Below are positions 7,447 through 12,778 of a DNA stretch of 17,739 nucleotides, piece after piece (the first letter of the stretch is position 1; every line of letters begins with the position of its first letter). Position numbers and translations under genes: made by a program. The DNA is from Damh-18 sp964390945 (GTDB lineage Bacteria > Patescibacteriota > Minisyncoccia > Phycocordibacterales > UBA918). Below the pieces are notes generated by a model, which was not told where the DNA came from, made no database searches, and saw only the letters and a list, made by a program, of their open reading frames with translations. The stretch lies in NCBI GenBank assembly GCA_964390945.1, contig CAYMIV010000018.1:1-17739 (forward strand), read 5' to 3'.

Positions 7447-7517
7447 TTCCGCCTGTAAGAGTAATCTTTCAGGACTTCATTCGGAAAATATGAAAGTAAA
7501 CTTTCACTTTTCCTCAT

Positions 7518-7553
7518 TCCGCCTGTAGCTCAGTTGGTAGAGCGCGGAGCTTA
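7518..7553 (+). pseudogene. 5'-half fragment of tRNA-Ile
   Basis: These 36 bases are identical to the 5' part of the intact tRNA at 7639 (acceptor strand, D arm, 5' anticodon stem and GAGCTTA), then the match stops. The next bases, CAGTTCGAGTC, still contain a T-loop-like TTCGAGTC, but the 3' anticodon stem and acceptor strand are missing, so it cannot fold as a tRNA. Confidence 0.75.
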
Positions 7554-7625
7554 CAGTTCGAGTCGAAAAACCAAGCGCGACAGCATTTGAGTTTTGAGAC
7601 GAAGAAATGTATGAGTGTTCCTTTA

Positions 7626-7723
7626 AAAAATTCTTTGTCCGCCTGTAGCTCAGTTGGTAGAGCGCGGAGCTTATACCTCCGTGGTCCTTGGTTCGAGTCC
7701 AAGCGGGCGGACAAAGAATTTTT
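7626..7723. repeat. 18-bp inverted repeat enclosing the tRNA
   Basis: AAAAATTCTTTGTCCGCC at 7626-7643 is the exact complement of GGCGGACAAAGAATTTTT at 7706-7723. It overlaps and extends the tRNA acceptor stem outward by some 13 bp. Beyond it ATGAGTG (7611-7617) also pairs with CACTCAT (7724-7730) after an 8-nt bulge on the 5' side, so the precursor could fold as one long rod capped by the tRNA. Confidence 0.8.
7639..7711 (+). tRNA. tRNA-Ile, anticodon UAU
   Basis: 73 nt with a complete cloverleaf: acceptor CCGCCTG/CGGGCGG (one U-G pair), bases TA at 8-9, D arm GCTC-AGTTGGTA-GAGC, anticodon stem CGGAG/CTCCG, loop CTTATAC giving anticodon TAT with U33 and A37, 5-nt variable loop, and T arm CTTGG-TTCGAGT-CCAAG. 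The discriminator is A, as expected for isoleucine; CCA is not encoded (ACA follows). The anticodon would read AUA. Most bacteria read AUA with a CAU anticodon modified to lysidine by TilS, so this is a less common solution. Confidence 0.9.
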
Positions 7724-7729
7724 CACTCA

Positions 7730-7771
7730 TATACCTCCGTGGTCCTTGGTTCGAGTCCAAGCGGGCGGACA
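7730..7771 (+). pseudogene. 3'-half fragment of tRNA-Ile
   Basis: 42 bases identical to the intact tRNA from the anticodon loop (TATACCTCC) through the T arm, acceptor strand and ACA. The following bases (GAGTTTTT) also resemble the 3' flank of the intact copy (AAGAATTTTT). A 3'-half copy next to a tRNA is the usual footprint of site-specific integration, but no integrase is in the window. Confidence 0.75.
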
Positions 7772-7780
7772 GAGTTTTTA

Positions 7781-7814
7781 GAAAAGAAAAAGGCCGCGCT
7801 TCTCGCGTCGGCCT
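7781..7814 (-). terminator. Rho-independent terminator of the small RNA
   Basis: On the minus strand AGGCCG..GCG pairs with CGC..CGGCCT (one bulged base, short loop), followed by TTTTTCTTTTC. Confidence 0.8.
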
Positions 7815-7918
7815 GAATCGGGGCTGGATCTACACCTCCCTTCTCCAAACCGCGCACGGCGCGGCGGACTCGGAAGGAACGTGCGGTCCCCATGCATTCG
7901 TTCCCCGAGGCGGATACT
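7781..7918 (-). ncRNA. Candidate structured small RNA (about 135 nt)
   Basis: A near-consensus promoter lies directly upstream and a good terminator at the end. Visible pairings include GGAACG/CGTTCC, a perfect CCGCGC-CGT-GCGCGG hairpin, and a possible long-range CGGGG/CCCCG closing helix. No start codon with a ribosome binding site heads a convincing open frame. The sequence does not fit SRP RNA, RNase P RNA or tmRNA; 6S RNA was considered but no open-complex mimic could be seen. Identity unknown. Confidence 0.5.
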
Positions 7919-7924
7919 TTCTGT

Positions 7925-7953
7925 ACTATAGGCGCGATGGTTTTCTTCGTCAA
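7925..7953 (-). promoter_or_regulatory. Promoter of the small RNA
   Basis: TTGACG, 17-nt spacer, TATAGT on the minus strand; predicted start near 7918. It is among the best sigma-70-like matches in the window. Confidence 0.7.
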
Positions 7954-7982
7954 CCCCCACAACTGGGGAGTTGTGTGTGCGA

Positions 7983-8216
7983 TTAGTTTAGAGAGCGATG
8001 AACCACTAACTCGTCTTTGATCTCAGCATGAAATTTCCGTGCGAGATCACCGACCATTATGGTGAGTAAACTAAGGTGGTCATTCCGGGTGTGGAGCCTC
8101 ATCGTGGTTACAAGTACAGCAATCACACTCTGTGCCATTTGGACTTCAGCCGAATCGGTTTCTCGAATCTGTTCAACGAGACGGTCAAGCTCGTGCTCGA
8201 GTTGTCGCAGTTCCAT
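7983..8216 (-). CDS. Small helical hypothetical protein
   Basis: A 77-residue protein beginning MELRQLEHELDRLVEQIRET. Heptad-like leucines and charged residues through about residue 25 suggest a coiled coil; the rest (AQSVIAVLVTTMRLHTRNDHLSLLTIMVGDLARKF) also looks helical, with a moderately hydrophobic middle but no clear membrane segment. Two consecutive ATGs occur: GGAG lies 6 nt before the second (8216) and 3 nt before the first (8219), so I chose 8216; the difference is one residue. The frame is open further up to 8276, but without a binding site. It lies between two RNA units on the same strand. I recognise no family and cannot suggest a function. Confidence 0.6.
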   Translation of the reverse strand: MELRQLEHELDRLVEQIRETDSAEVQMAQSVIAVLVTTMRLHTRNDHLSLLTIMVGDLARKFHAEIKDELVVHRSLN

Positions 8217-8315
8217 CATTGTCTCCAGAATGTGTGCAGGCTCTCCGCAGTGTATACCTGAATATGAAAACAGCAAGTTTGCCCCGCACTCCGATAATTG
8301 ATTTTGACTGACAAA

Positions 8316-8348
8316 TTAAAAGGGCCACCGCAGTGTGTGCGGTGGCCC
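8316..8348 (-). terminator. Rho-independent terminator of the long GC-rich RNA
   Basis: On the minus strand GGGCCACCGCA and TGCGGTGGCCC form a perfect 11-bp stem with a 5-nt loop, followed by TTTTAATTTGT. Confidence 0.9.
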
Positions 8349-8661
8349 GGTTTGGCTTAGTCTAAGAACTGACGAGTCGCCAGGCGCATAACGTTGTGTG
8401 TGTCGTCTGCGCCGCCCCGTGACGGGTTGAATGCCCGTCAGATTGCTTCCTCCAGGAACATGTCCGTTTCCCTGTTGGCCGCCGCTCCCCGTGAGCGGTG
8501 GGTGTTGCAGCTACTCGCGGGCCGTTTCCGCGCGCTGCGCCGTTTGTGGCCGTGGTAGCATTTCGCGCTCCCACTGAGGGCGGTCCAGCCCACTGGTGTG
8601 AGCCCGGACCGTACTGCTCAGGTCCGCAGGTCGTCCTGCGGACACCCTGGCTGGTCGGCCG

Positions 8662-8763
8662 CTAGTTGCTGGGCCGACCAGCGCCGACGCCGGTGTTGAA
8701 CATTTCGGAATTGGCCGCTCGGGCCTTCGAACCGCCCTTGGGCGGCGCGTGCGTCATGAGCAT
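8662..8763 (-). CDS. Possible 33-aa small protein within the GC-rich transcript
   Basis: AAGGAG lies exactly 6 nt before the ATG at 8763; the product begins MLMTHAPPKGGSKARAAN and ends GAGRPSN at TAG. It is rich in Gly, Ala, Pro and basic residues, with no predicted fold. A perfect 6-bp hairpin (GAGCAT-CTG-ATGCTC) covers both the end of the binding site and the start codon, so translation could be shut off by folding. The stop codon is in the loop of the next 11-bp hairpin. A second, 16-codon frame (8511-8561) also has GGGAG 6 nt before its ATG. These may be chance in a structured RNA. Confidence 0.35.
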   Translation of the reverse strand: MLMTHAPPKGGSKARAANSEMFNTGVGAGRPSN

Positions 8764-8840
8764 CAGATGCTCCTTCTCGAGAACAGGTTTCTTTATGCTC
8801 GCTTTTGGCAATTCTCACACGCCGCCAGTCGAACGGCTTT

Positions 8841-8868
8841 ATTTTAGCATATCTCAAAATATTGTCAA
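8841..8868 (-). promoter_or_regulatory. Promoter of the long GC-rich RNA
   Basis: TTGACA, 16-nt spacer ending in TGC, TAAAAT on the minus strand: a consensus -35 plus an extended -10. Predicted start near 8834. The -35 overlaps the -35 of the recG promoter on the other strand. Confidence 0.8.
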
Positions 8869-8890
8869 GTGCTTCAAAATACGGTATAAA
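8862..8890 (+). promoter_or_regulatory. Promoter of recG
   Basis: TTGTCA, 17-nt spacer, TATAAA; predicted start near 8897 and a leader of about 30 nt. TTGTCAA serves both strands as a -35, so polymerase cannot occupy both promoters at once. A second, weaker GATACT at 8913-8918 lies 8 nt before the recG ATG. Confidence 0.7.
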
Positions 8891-8926
8891 AATGGCTCAA
8901 AATCGCCTTTCTGATACTATGAAGGC

Positions 8927-11113
8927 ATGAAGCCATCCGATCTCCTCATTACACATTTTCGTATTGATTCAGAACATCAAAAAGCTCTCAAGCGGCTTGG
9001 CATTGCAACTGTTCTCGATCTTCTCCTCCATTTGCCTCAGCGCTATGAGGATATTTCCTCCATTCAGTCTGTTGGTTCGCTCGAAAAGGGGCAGGACGCG
9101 GTCGTGTATGGGCAAATCGGCGGGCTCAAGACCCGCAAAGCATGGCGAAGCAAAGTGCCGATAGCTGAGGGATGGGTCGAAGACGGCACTGCACGCATGA
9201 AAATCATGTGGTTCAACCAACCGTACATTGCGAAAATGCTTACAAACGGCACGTATGTGAAGCTCGCAGGAAAGGTGACAGGAAGCGAGGGAAAGCTTTA
9301 TCTGGCAAATCCAGAGATCGAACGGCTCGAATCGCTTCCCGTCGATCGACACGACTCTATTTTCAAAAATACAGAAAATCTCGACGAAACCATTTATCCT
9401 GTCTATCGCGAAACGAAAGGAGTGACGTCAAAGTGGTTTTTTCATACGGTCCAAAAGTGTTTCAGTGCGGGGGTGCTCGATACTCTCGACGATCCAATCC
9501 CTGCGGACATTTTGAAACGGTACAACCTCCCCTCACTCTCCTCCGCGCTCATCTGGATACACACACCGAAGAAGCAAGAGCACGCAGAGAGTGCGCGGAA
9601 GCGCTTTGCCTTTGAAGAAGTATTCTTCATTCAAGTGGCGAAGGCGCGTGAACGCAAGGCGGTGAGCGCGGCAACGAGTTATGTAATACACACTGAGGCC
9701 GCACACATTGATGCGTTCACCAAACGCTTTCCTTTTGCGCTCACCGCCGCACAATCGCGCGCCATAAGCGACATGCTCCATGATTTTTCGGGCGACCACC
9801 CCATGTCGCGGCTCCTCGAGGGCGATGTGGGAAGCGGGAAGACCGCCGTCGCCGCGACGACTGCATACGCGGTAGCGACCTCGCGGCCCCCGGAGGGGGC
9901 CGCGAGTAAACTCAAGTTCGGCAATCTCCAGGTCGCCTACATGGCACCGACAGAAATTTTGGCAAAACAGCACTTTGAGTCCTTCATGCATTTCTTTCGG
10001 CACCTCCCGATTCACATAGGACTCATAACGGGAAGCGGCTGTATGAAGTTTCCTTCGAAAACAAAACCCGATAGCGCGACAAAAATATCAAAGACGCAGC
10101 TACTCAAGTGGGTGAAACAGGGCGAAATACCGATTCTCATCGGCACGCATGCGCTTATATACAAATCAGTCGAGTTCAGGCACCTCGCGCACGTCATCAT
10201 CGACGAGCAACACCGCTTCGGTACGGCTCAACGCAGAGCGTTGGCAAAAAAAGATTCCCGAATGCCACACTTGCTTTCGATGACTGCGACACCGATTCCG
10301 CGCACGCTCGCTCTCACCGTCTATGGTGATCTCGATATTTCGCTCCTTGACGAGATGCCGAAAGGCCGCAAACCGGTCATCACGAAAGTCGTCCTGCCAG
10401 GCGGAATTGAAGAAGTGTACGAGCATGTGCGCGATGAACTTGCGGCGGGAAGACAGGCGTATGTTATCTGCCCGCGCATCGATGCCCCCGACCCCGCAGA
10501 TGAGAACGCACTCCAACTCAAATCGGTGAAGGAGGAGGCGGAACGACTTCGAAAGAATGTATTCAAGAAAGCGCGTATCGGTATTCTCCATAGCAAGATG
10601 AAACCGGCTGAAAAGGAATCGGTGATGAAGCAGTTTCTTGACCACGATATTGATATTCTCGTCGCCACCTCGGTAGTTGAGGTTGGGGTGAATGTCCCAA
10701 ATGCGACTAACATTATCATTGAGGGTGCGGAGCGGTTTGGGCTCGCACAGCTCCACCAGCTTCGCGGTCGTGTCATCCGCGGTACGTACCAGCCATATTG
10801 TTTTCTCGTCACCAGCAAGGATTCGAGCGGAAAAAGCGGTAAGACCGCAGAACGCCTTAAGGCGCTCACGGAAGCACGAAACGGCTTTGAGCTTGCAGAG
10901 TACGACCTCGCTATCCGCGGCTCCGGCGAACTTTACGGCATGAAACAGTGGGGACTCACCGACCTTGGAATGGAAGCGCTCAAAAATATCAAGATGGTCG
11001 AGGCGGCGCGCAAAGAAGCATACGCACTCATTGAAGGAGACCTGGAACTTTCCAACAATCCCGAAATTGCTGACCGCATCGCGGCACTTTCTCGTGAACT
11101 CCACATGGAATAA
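8927..11113 (+). CDS. recG: ATP-dependent DNA helicase RecG
   Basis: Branch-migration helicase that remodels stalled replication forks, R-loops and D-loops. The 728 residues are slightly longer than the usual 680-700. N-terminal HhH-like entry (KRLGIATVLDLLLHLPQRYED), then the OB-fold wedge domain (VYGQIGGLKTRKAWR), then two helicase lobes: Walker A GDVGSGKT (299-306), DEQH box (426-429, IIDEQHRFG), SMTATPIPRTLALTVYGDLD, HSKMKPAEKE, VATSVVEVGVNVPNATNIII and the motif QLHQLRGRVIRG. Small insertions (RPPEGAASKLKFG at about 325; SGCMKFPSKTKPDSATKIS at about 370) account for the extra length. The ATG at 8927 overlaps the TGA of a 3-codon frame ATGAAGGCATGA; there is no proper Shine-Dalgarno spacing. 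It is transcribed alone. Confidence 0.97.
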   Translation: MKPSDLLITHFRIDSEHQKALKRLGIATVLDLLLHLPQRYEDISSIQSVGSLEKGQDAVVYGQIGGLKTRKAWRSKVPIAEGWVEDGTARMKIMWFNQPYIAKMLTNGTYVKLAGKVTGSEGKLYLANPEIERLESLPVDRHDSIFKNTENLDETIYPVYRETKGVTSKWFFHTVQKCFSAGVLDTLDDPIPADILKRYNLPSLSSALIWIHTPKKQEHAESARKRFAFEEVFFIQVAKARERKAVSAATSYVIHTEAAHIDAFTKRFPFALTAAQSRAISDMLHDFSGDHPMSRLLEGDVGSGKTAVAATTAYAVATSRPPEGAASKLKFGNLQVAYMAPTEILAKQHFESFMHFFRHLPIHIGLITGSGCMKFPSKTKPDSATKISKTQLLKWVKQGEIPILIGTHALIYKSVEFRHLAHVIIDEQHRFGTAQRRALAKKDSRMPHLLSMTATPIPRTLALTVYGDLDISLLDEMPKGRKPVITKVVLPGGIEEVYEHVRDELAAGRQAYVICPRIDAPDPADENALQLKSVKEEAERLRKNVFKKARIGILHSKMKPAEKESVMKQFLDHDIDILVATSVVEVGVNVPNATNIIIEGAERFGLAQLHQLRGRVIRGTYQPYCFLVTSKDSSGKSGKTAERLKALTEARNGFELAEYDLAIRGSGELYGMKQWGLTDLGMEALKNIKMVEAARKEAYALIEGDLELSNNPEIADRIAALSRELHME

Positions 11114-11136
11114 AGCATAGAAAATATTGAATGCTG

Positions 11137-11154
11137 CCTAGGGGTACCCTTTGT
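11137..11154. repeat. Left end of 18-bp inverted repeat bounding the GC-rich cassette
   Basis: CCTAGGGGTACCCTTTGT here matches the complement of the right copy at 12715-12732 (CCTAGGGTAACCCTTTGT) at 16 of 18 positions. The pair encloses a hairpin RNA and the FHA-like gene. Confidence 0.6.
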
Positions 11155-11224
11155 CAGAAGATCTGGAGAAAGACGGAAATCCACAGCCCCCCTTGCAAAT
11201 AAAGCCATTTTTGGAAAGATTATA

Positions 11225-11320
11225 GGTAGAGAGTACTGATGGGAGTCGCCTCACCACTATCGTGTGAGGCGGCTCCCGGGCAGGGGATCGTTGCAAAGCT
11301 GGCGAAAAGCCGGCTTTTTT
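11225..11320 (+). ncRNA. Candidate small hairpin RNA before the FHA-like gene
   Basis: A 14-bp stem (GGGAGTCGCCTCAC with GTGAGGCGGCTCCC, one T-G pair, 9-nt loop, 11241-11277) is followed after 17 nt by an intrinsic terminator. No start codon with a binding site is present, so a small RNA or an attenuated leader is likely. Its 5' end is not well defined; a TTGCAA at 11193 with GATTAT at 11218 is a weak promoter candidate. Confidence 0.45.
11295..11320 (+). terminator. Rho-independent terminator
   Basis: AAAGCTGGC, loop of about 5 nt, then GCCGGCTTTTTT: 7 bp with one T-G pair, extended by A-T pairs, and a run of six T. It ends before the promoter of the FHA-like gene. Confidence 0.8.
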
Positions 11321-11355
11321 CCTTCCTGCCTCTAGCGCCGCAAAGTGATACAGTA

Positions 11356-11383
11356 TTGACAATATGTTCTATTGTGCTAGAAT
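11356..11383 (+). promoter_or_regulatory. Strong promoter of the FHA-like gene
   Basis: TTGACA, 16-nt spacer ending in TGC, TAGAAT: perfect -35 and extended -10. The layout matches the promoter of the long GC-rich RNA. Predicted start near 11390, leader about 63 nt. Confidence 0.85.
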
Positions 11384-11452
11384 ATAGGTAGTATTGTCCG
11401 CCACATTCCGTGGCGATTGTTGTTCCCTGAAAACCTCAAGAAAGGAAAGAAA

Positions 11453-12619
11453 GTGAACGAAGTCATGGAAGTGCCGCTCCTCCTCACGGAGCCGGTCGCC
11501 CCCCAGAACGATGCCGCCGTTTCCGCGGAGGTCATCATCGCGGTCCCCGAAGCGTCGATGCCCAAAAAGGATGGCGACGCCGAGACCGTGAGCAACATGC
11601 AAAAGTACCTGCCCGAAACCTGCTACACGGTGGAGGGGAGGTATGCCGAACTGAAGGGGTACTTCGAGATTTCATTCGAGGGCAGAGCCGGCAACCCGGA
11701 AGTCGTCGTCGGAAACAGTCGCATCAGCGTTGGCAGACAGTGCCATTCGCTCTGTGTGCGCGTCGGCAACACGACCACCATCCGGCGTGCGTTTCTCCAC
11801 TTCAACAAGAAGACAAACACCTGGGTGCTCGAAAACCCGGGAACGGGTGTCTTCCACAGGTCGTATCTCATCATTAACTGTGGAATGCCACACGGGTATC
11901 ACCTGAAGTCGGAGGATCGTCCGCTGCGGGTTCACACCGGCGTCTCGGGCAAGACGCTCATGCATTCGAATGAGCACACGCTCATCGCTCTCAAGGATGG
12001 GGAATCGGTAAACGTTTTCTACCCCGACGGCTACGTCCGGAAATTCCGGCGTGAAGACGGAGTGGTCGCCGAAGCCGAGCTCTCCCTCGTGGAAATGCTC
12101 AAGGCCCGTCTCGAAGAAGCGCACGTGCAACTCAACGCCGCCCGCAACATGGGAGTTGGTGGCGCTCGCATGCTGAAAGTGCGGTACATCCTCTCCGGCA
12201 TGGCGGACCTCCTCGTGCTGACCACCCGCTACAAGGGTGCCGGCCAGGAGATGCGCACGACGTTGCTCCGTGAACTGTTCGTCGAGCTTCCGAGGGAGGA
12301 GCGTGAGTTGGTGCACAAGAAGTTCTACGCCATCCTCGCGCAACACGACCCGTCCCTGCTTCCCATGATTCGGGGGCTCGATACCACGAAGGCCGTGACC
12401 GACCTCGCCTCGCCCGTCGAGAAGTTCGACGAAGACAAGGTAAAGAGGACTTCCAAGCTCGAACAGGAGCAGAAGCGAGCCGCGCGCGCCGCCGCCGATG
12501 CCGCATATCGGAACGAGCACAAGGGAAAGTCGGGTGGCAAGCCCGTGCAACACACCACCGACCCGAAGAAGCTCGCGAAGCAGGCCCGGCGCAACGCCGC
12601 GAAGGGTAAGAAGAAGTAG
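11453..12619 (+). CDS. GC-rich 388-aa protein, possible FHA-like domain
   Basis: I chose GTG 11453 because GGA in AAAGGAAAG is 6 nt upstream; ATG 11465 and TTG 11417 are alternatives. Residues about 91-188 resemble a degenerate forkhead-associated fold in layout: ISVGR, IRRAFLHF (where SRRHA would be), WVLENPGTGVF, and LIALKDGESVNV. FHA domains bind phosphothreonine peptides, but the Ser-x-x-His core is not intact, so binding is uncertain. A helical region follows (LVEMLKARLEEAHVQLNAARN..FVELPREERELVHKKFYAILAQ), and the last 60 residues are a Lys/Arg/Ala-rich tail (KQARRNAAKGKKK) that may bind nucleic acid. No membrane segment. Codon use strongly favours G/C third positions, unlike its neighbours, and the gene sits inside an inverted repeat, suggesting acquisition. 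It has its own promoter and terminator. Confidence 0.8.
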   Translation: MNEVMEVPLLLTEPVAPQNDAAVSAEVIIAVPEASMPKKDGDAETVSNMQKYLPETCYTVEGRYAELKGYFEISFEGRAGNPEVVVGNSRISVGRQCHSLCVRVGNTTTIRRAFLHFNKKTNTWVLENPGTGVFHRSYLIINCGMPHGYHLKSEDRPLRVHTGVSGKTLMHSNEHTLIALKDGESVNVFYPDGYVRKFRREDGVVAEAELSLVEMLKARLEEAHVQLNAARNMGVGGARMLKVRYILSGMADLLVLTTRYKGAGQEMRTTLLRELFVELPREERELVHKKFYAILAQHDPSLLPMIRGLDTTKAVTDLASPVEKFDEDKVKRTSKLEQEQKRAARAAADAAYRNEHKGKSGGKPVQHTTDPKKLAKQARRNAAKGKKK

Positions 12620-12634
12620 CTTGAAGTAGTCAGG

Positions 12635-12676
12635 CCCGGGAAGGAGGCGCGTAAGCGCATCCTTCCCGGGTCTTTT
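12635..12676 (+). terminator. Rho-independent terminator of the FHA-like gene
   Basis: CCCGGGAAGGA and TCCTTCCCGGG form a perfect 11-bp stem, topped by GCGC-GTAA-GCGC, then TCTTTT. Confidence 0.9.
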
Positions 12677-12714
12677 CATATTCATTCACAGGCCTTGTCT
12701 GGGTAAATCGGGTT

Positions 12715-12732
12715 ACAAAGGGTTACCCTAGG
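12715..12732. repeat. Right end of 18-bp inverted repeat bounding the GC-rich cassette
   Basis: ACAAAGGGTTACCCTAGG, complementary to 11137-11154 at 16 of 18 positions. GGGTTAC is also repeated directly just upstream (12710-12716), and CTGGGT/ACCCAG bracket the area. Confidence 0.6.
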
Positions 12733-12747
12733 TAAAACACCCAGGGC

Positions 12748-12777
12748 GCAACTATTCCGATTAATCGGAATAGTTGC
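12748..12777. repeat. Perfect 30-bp palindrome
   Basis: GCAACTATTCCGATT followed directly by its exact complement, with no spacer. No T run follows. It could bind a dimeric regulator of the malic enzyme gene or mark an element end. Confidence 0.8.
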
Positions 12778-12778
12778 A

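Larger units (their letters stand above)
8316..8834 (-). ncRNA. Candidate large structured RNA of about 500 nt, GC-rich
   Basis: A single transcription unit with a strong promoter and a perfect terminator but no long credible gene. Successive strong hairpins in order of transcription: GAGCAT/ATGCTC, CCGCCC/GGGCGG, an 11-bp GCTGGTCGGCC/GGCCGACCAGC, GTCCGCAGG/CCTGCGGAC, GGTCC..GCTCAC/GTGGGC..GGACC, CCGCTC/GAGCGG, GACGGG/CCCGTC and the terminator. Base composition is far richer in G+C than recG beside it. It lacks the conserved RNase P elements (no GAGGAAAGUC, no ACAGAA) and is not tmRNA. It could be a new large RNA class, a phage- or plasmid-derived RNA, or a messenger for very small proteins, since a 33-codon frame with a good binding site lies near its 5' end. 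Confidence 0.55.

Noticed and set aside
7514..7726. 70-aa open frame on the minus strand
   Set aside because: Its LRALPTELQA and LDSNQGP strings are the usual false translation of tRNA genes.
7865..7890. SRP RNA look-alike CTCGGAAGGAAC on the plus strand
   Set aside because: The GGAA loop is not closed by the conserved helix, AGCA is missing, and the unit's promoter and terminator are on the other strand.
8596..8612. GTCCGGGCTC on the minus strand, as in RNase P RNA
   Set aside because: The preceding GAGGAAA and the distal ACAGAA needed for the P4 helix are absent.
10166..11104. 312-aa open frame on the minus strand
   Set aside because: Antisense shadow of recG.
11672..12685. 337-aa open frame on the minus strand
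   Set aside because: A result of high G+C antisense to the FHA-like gene, and it runs through that gene's terminator.
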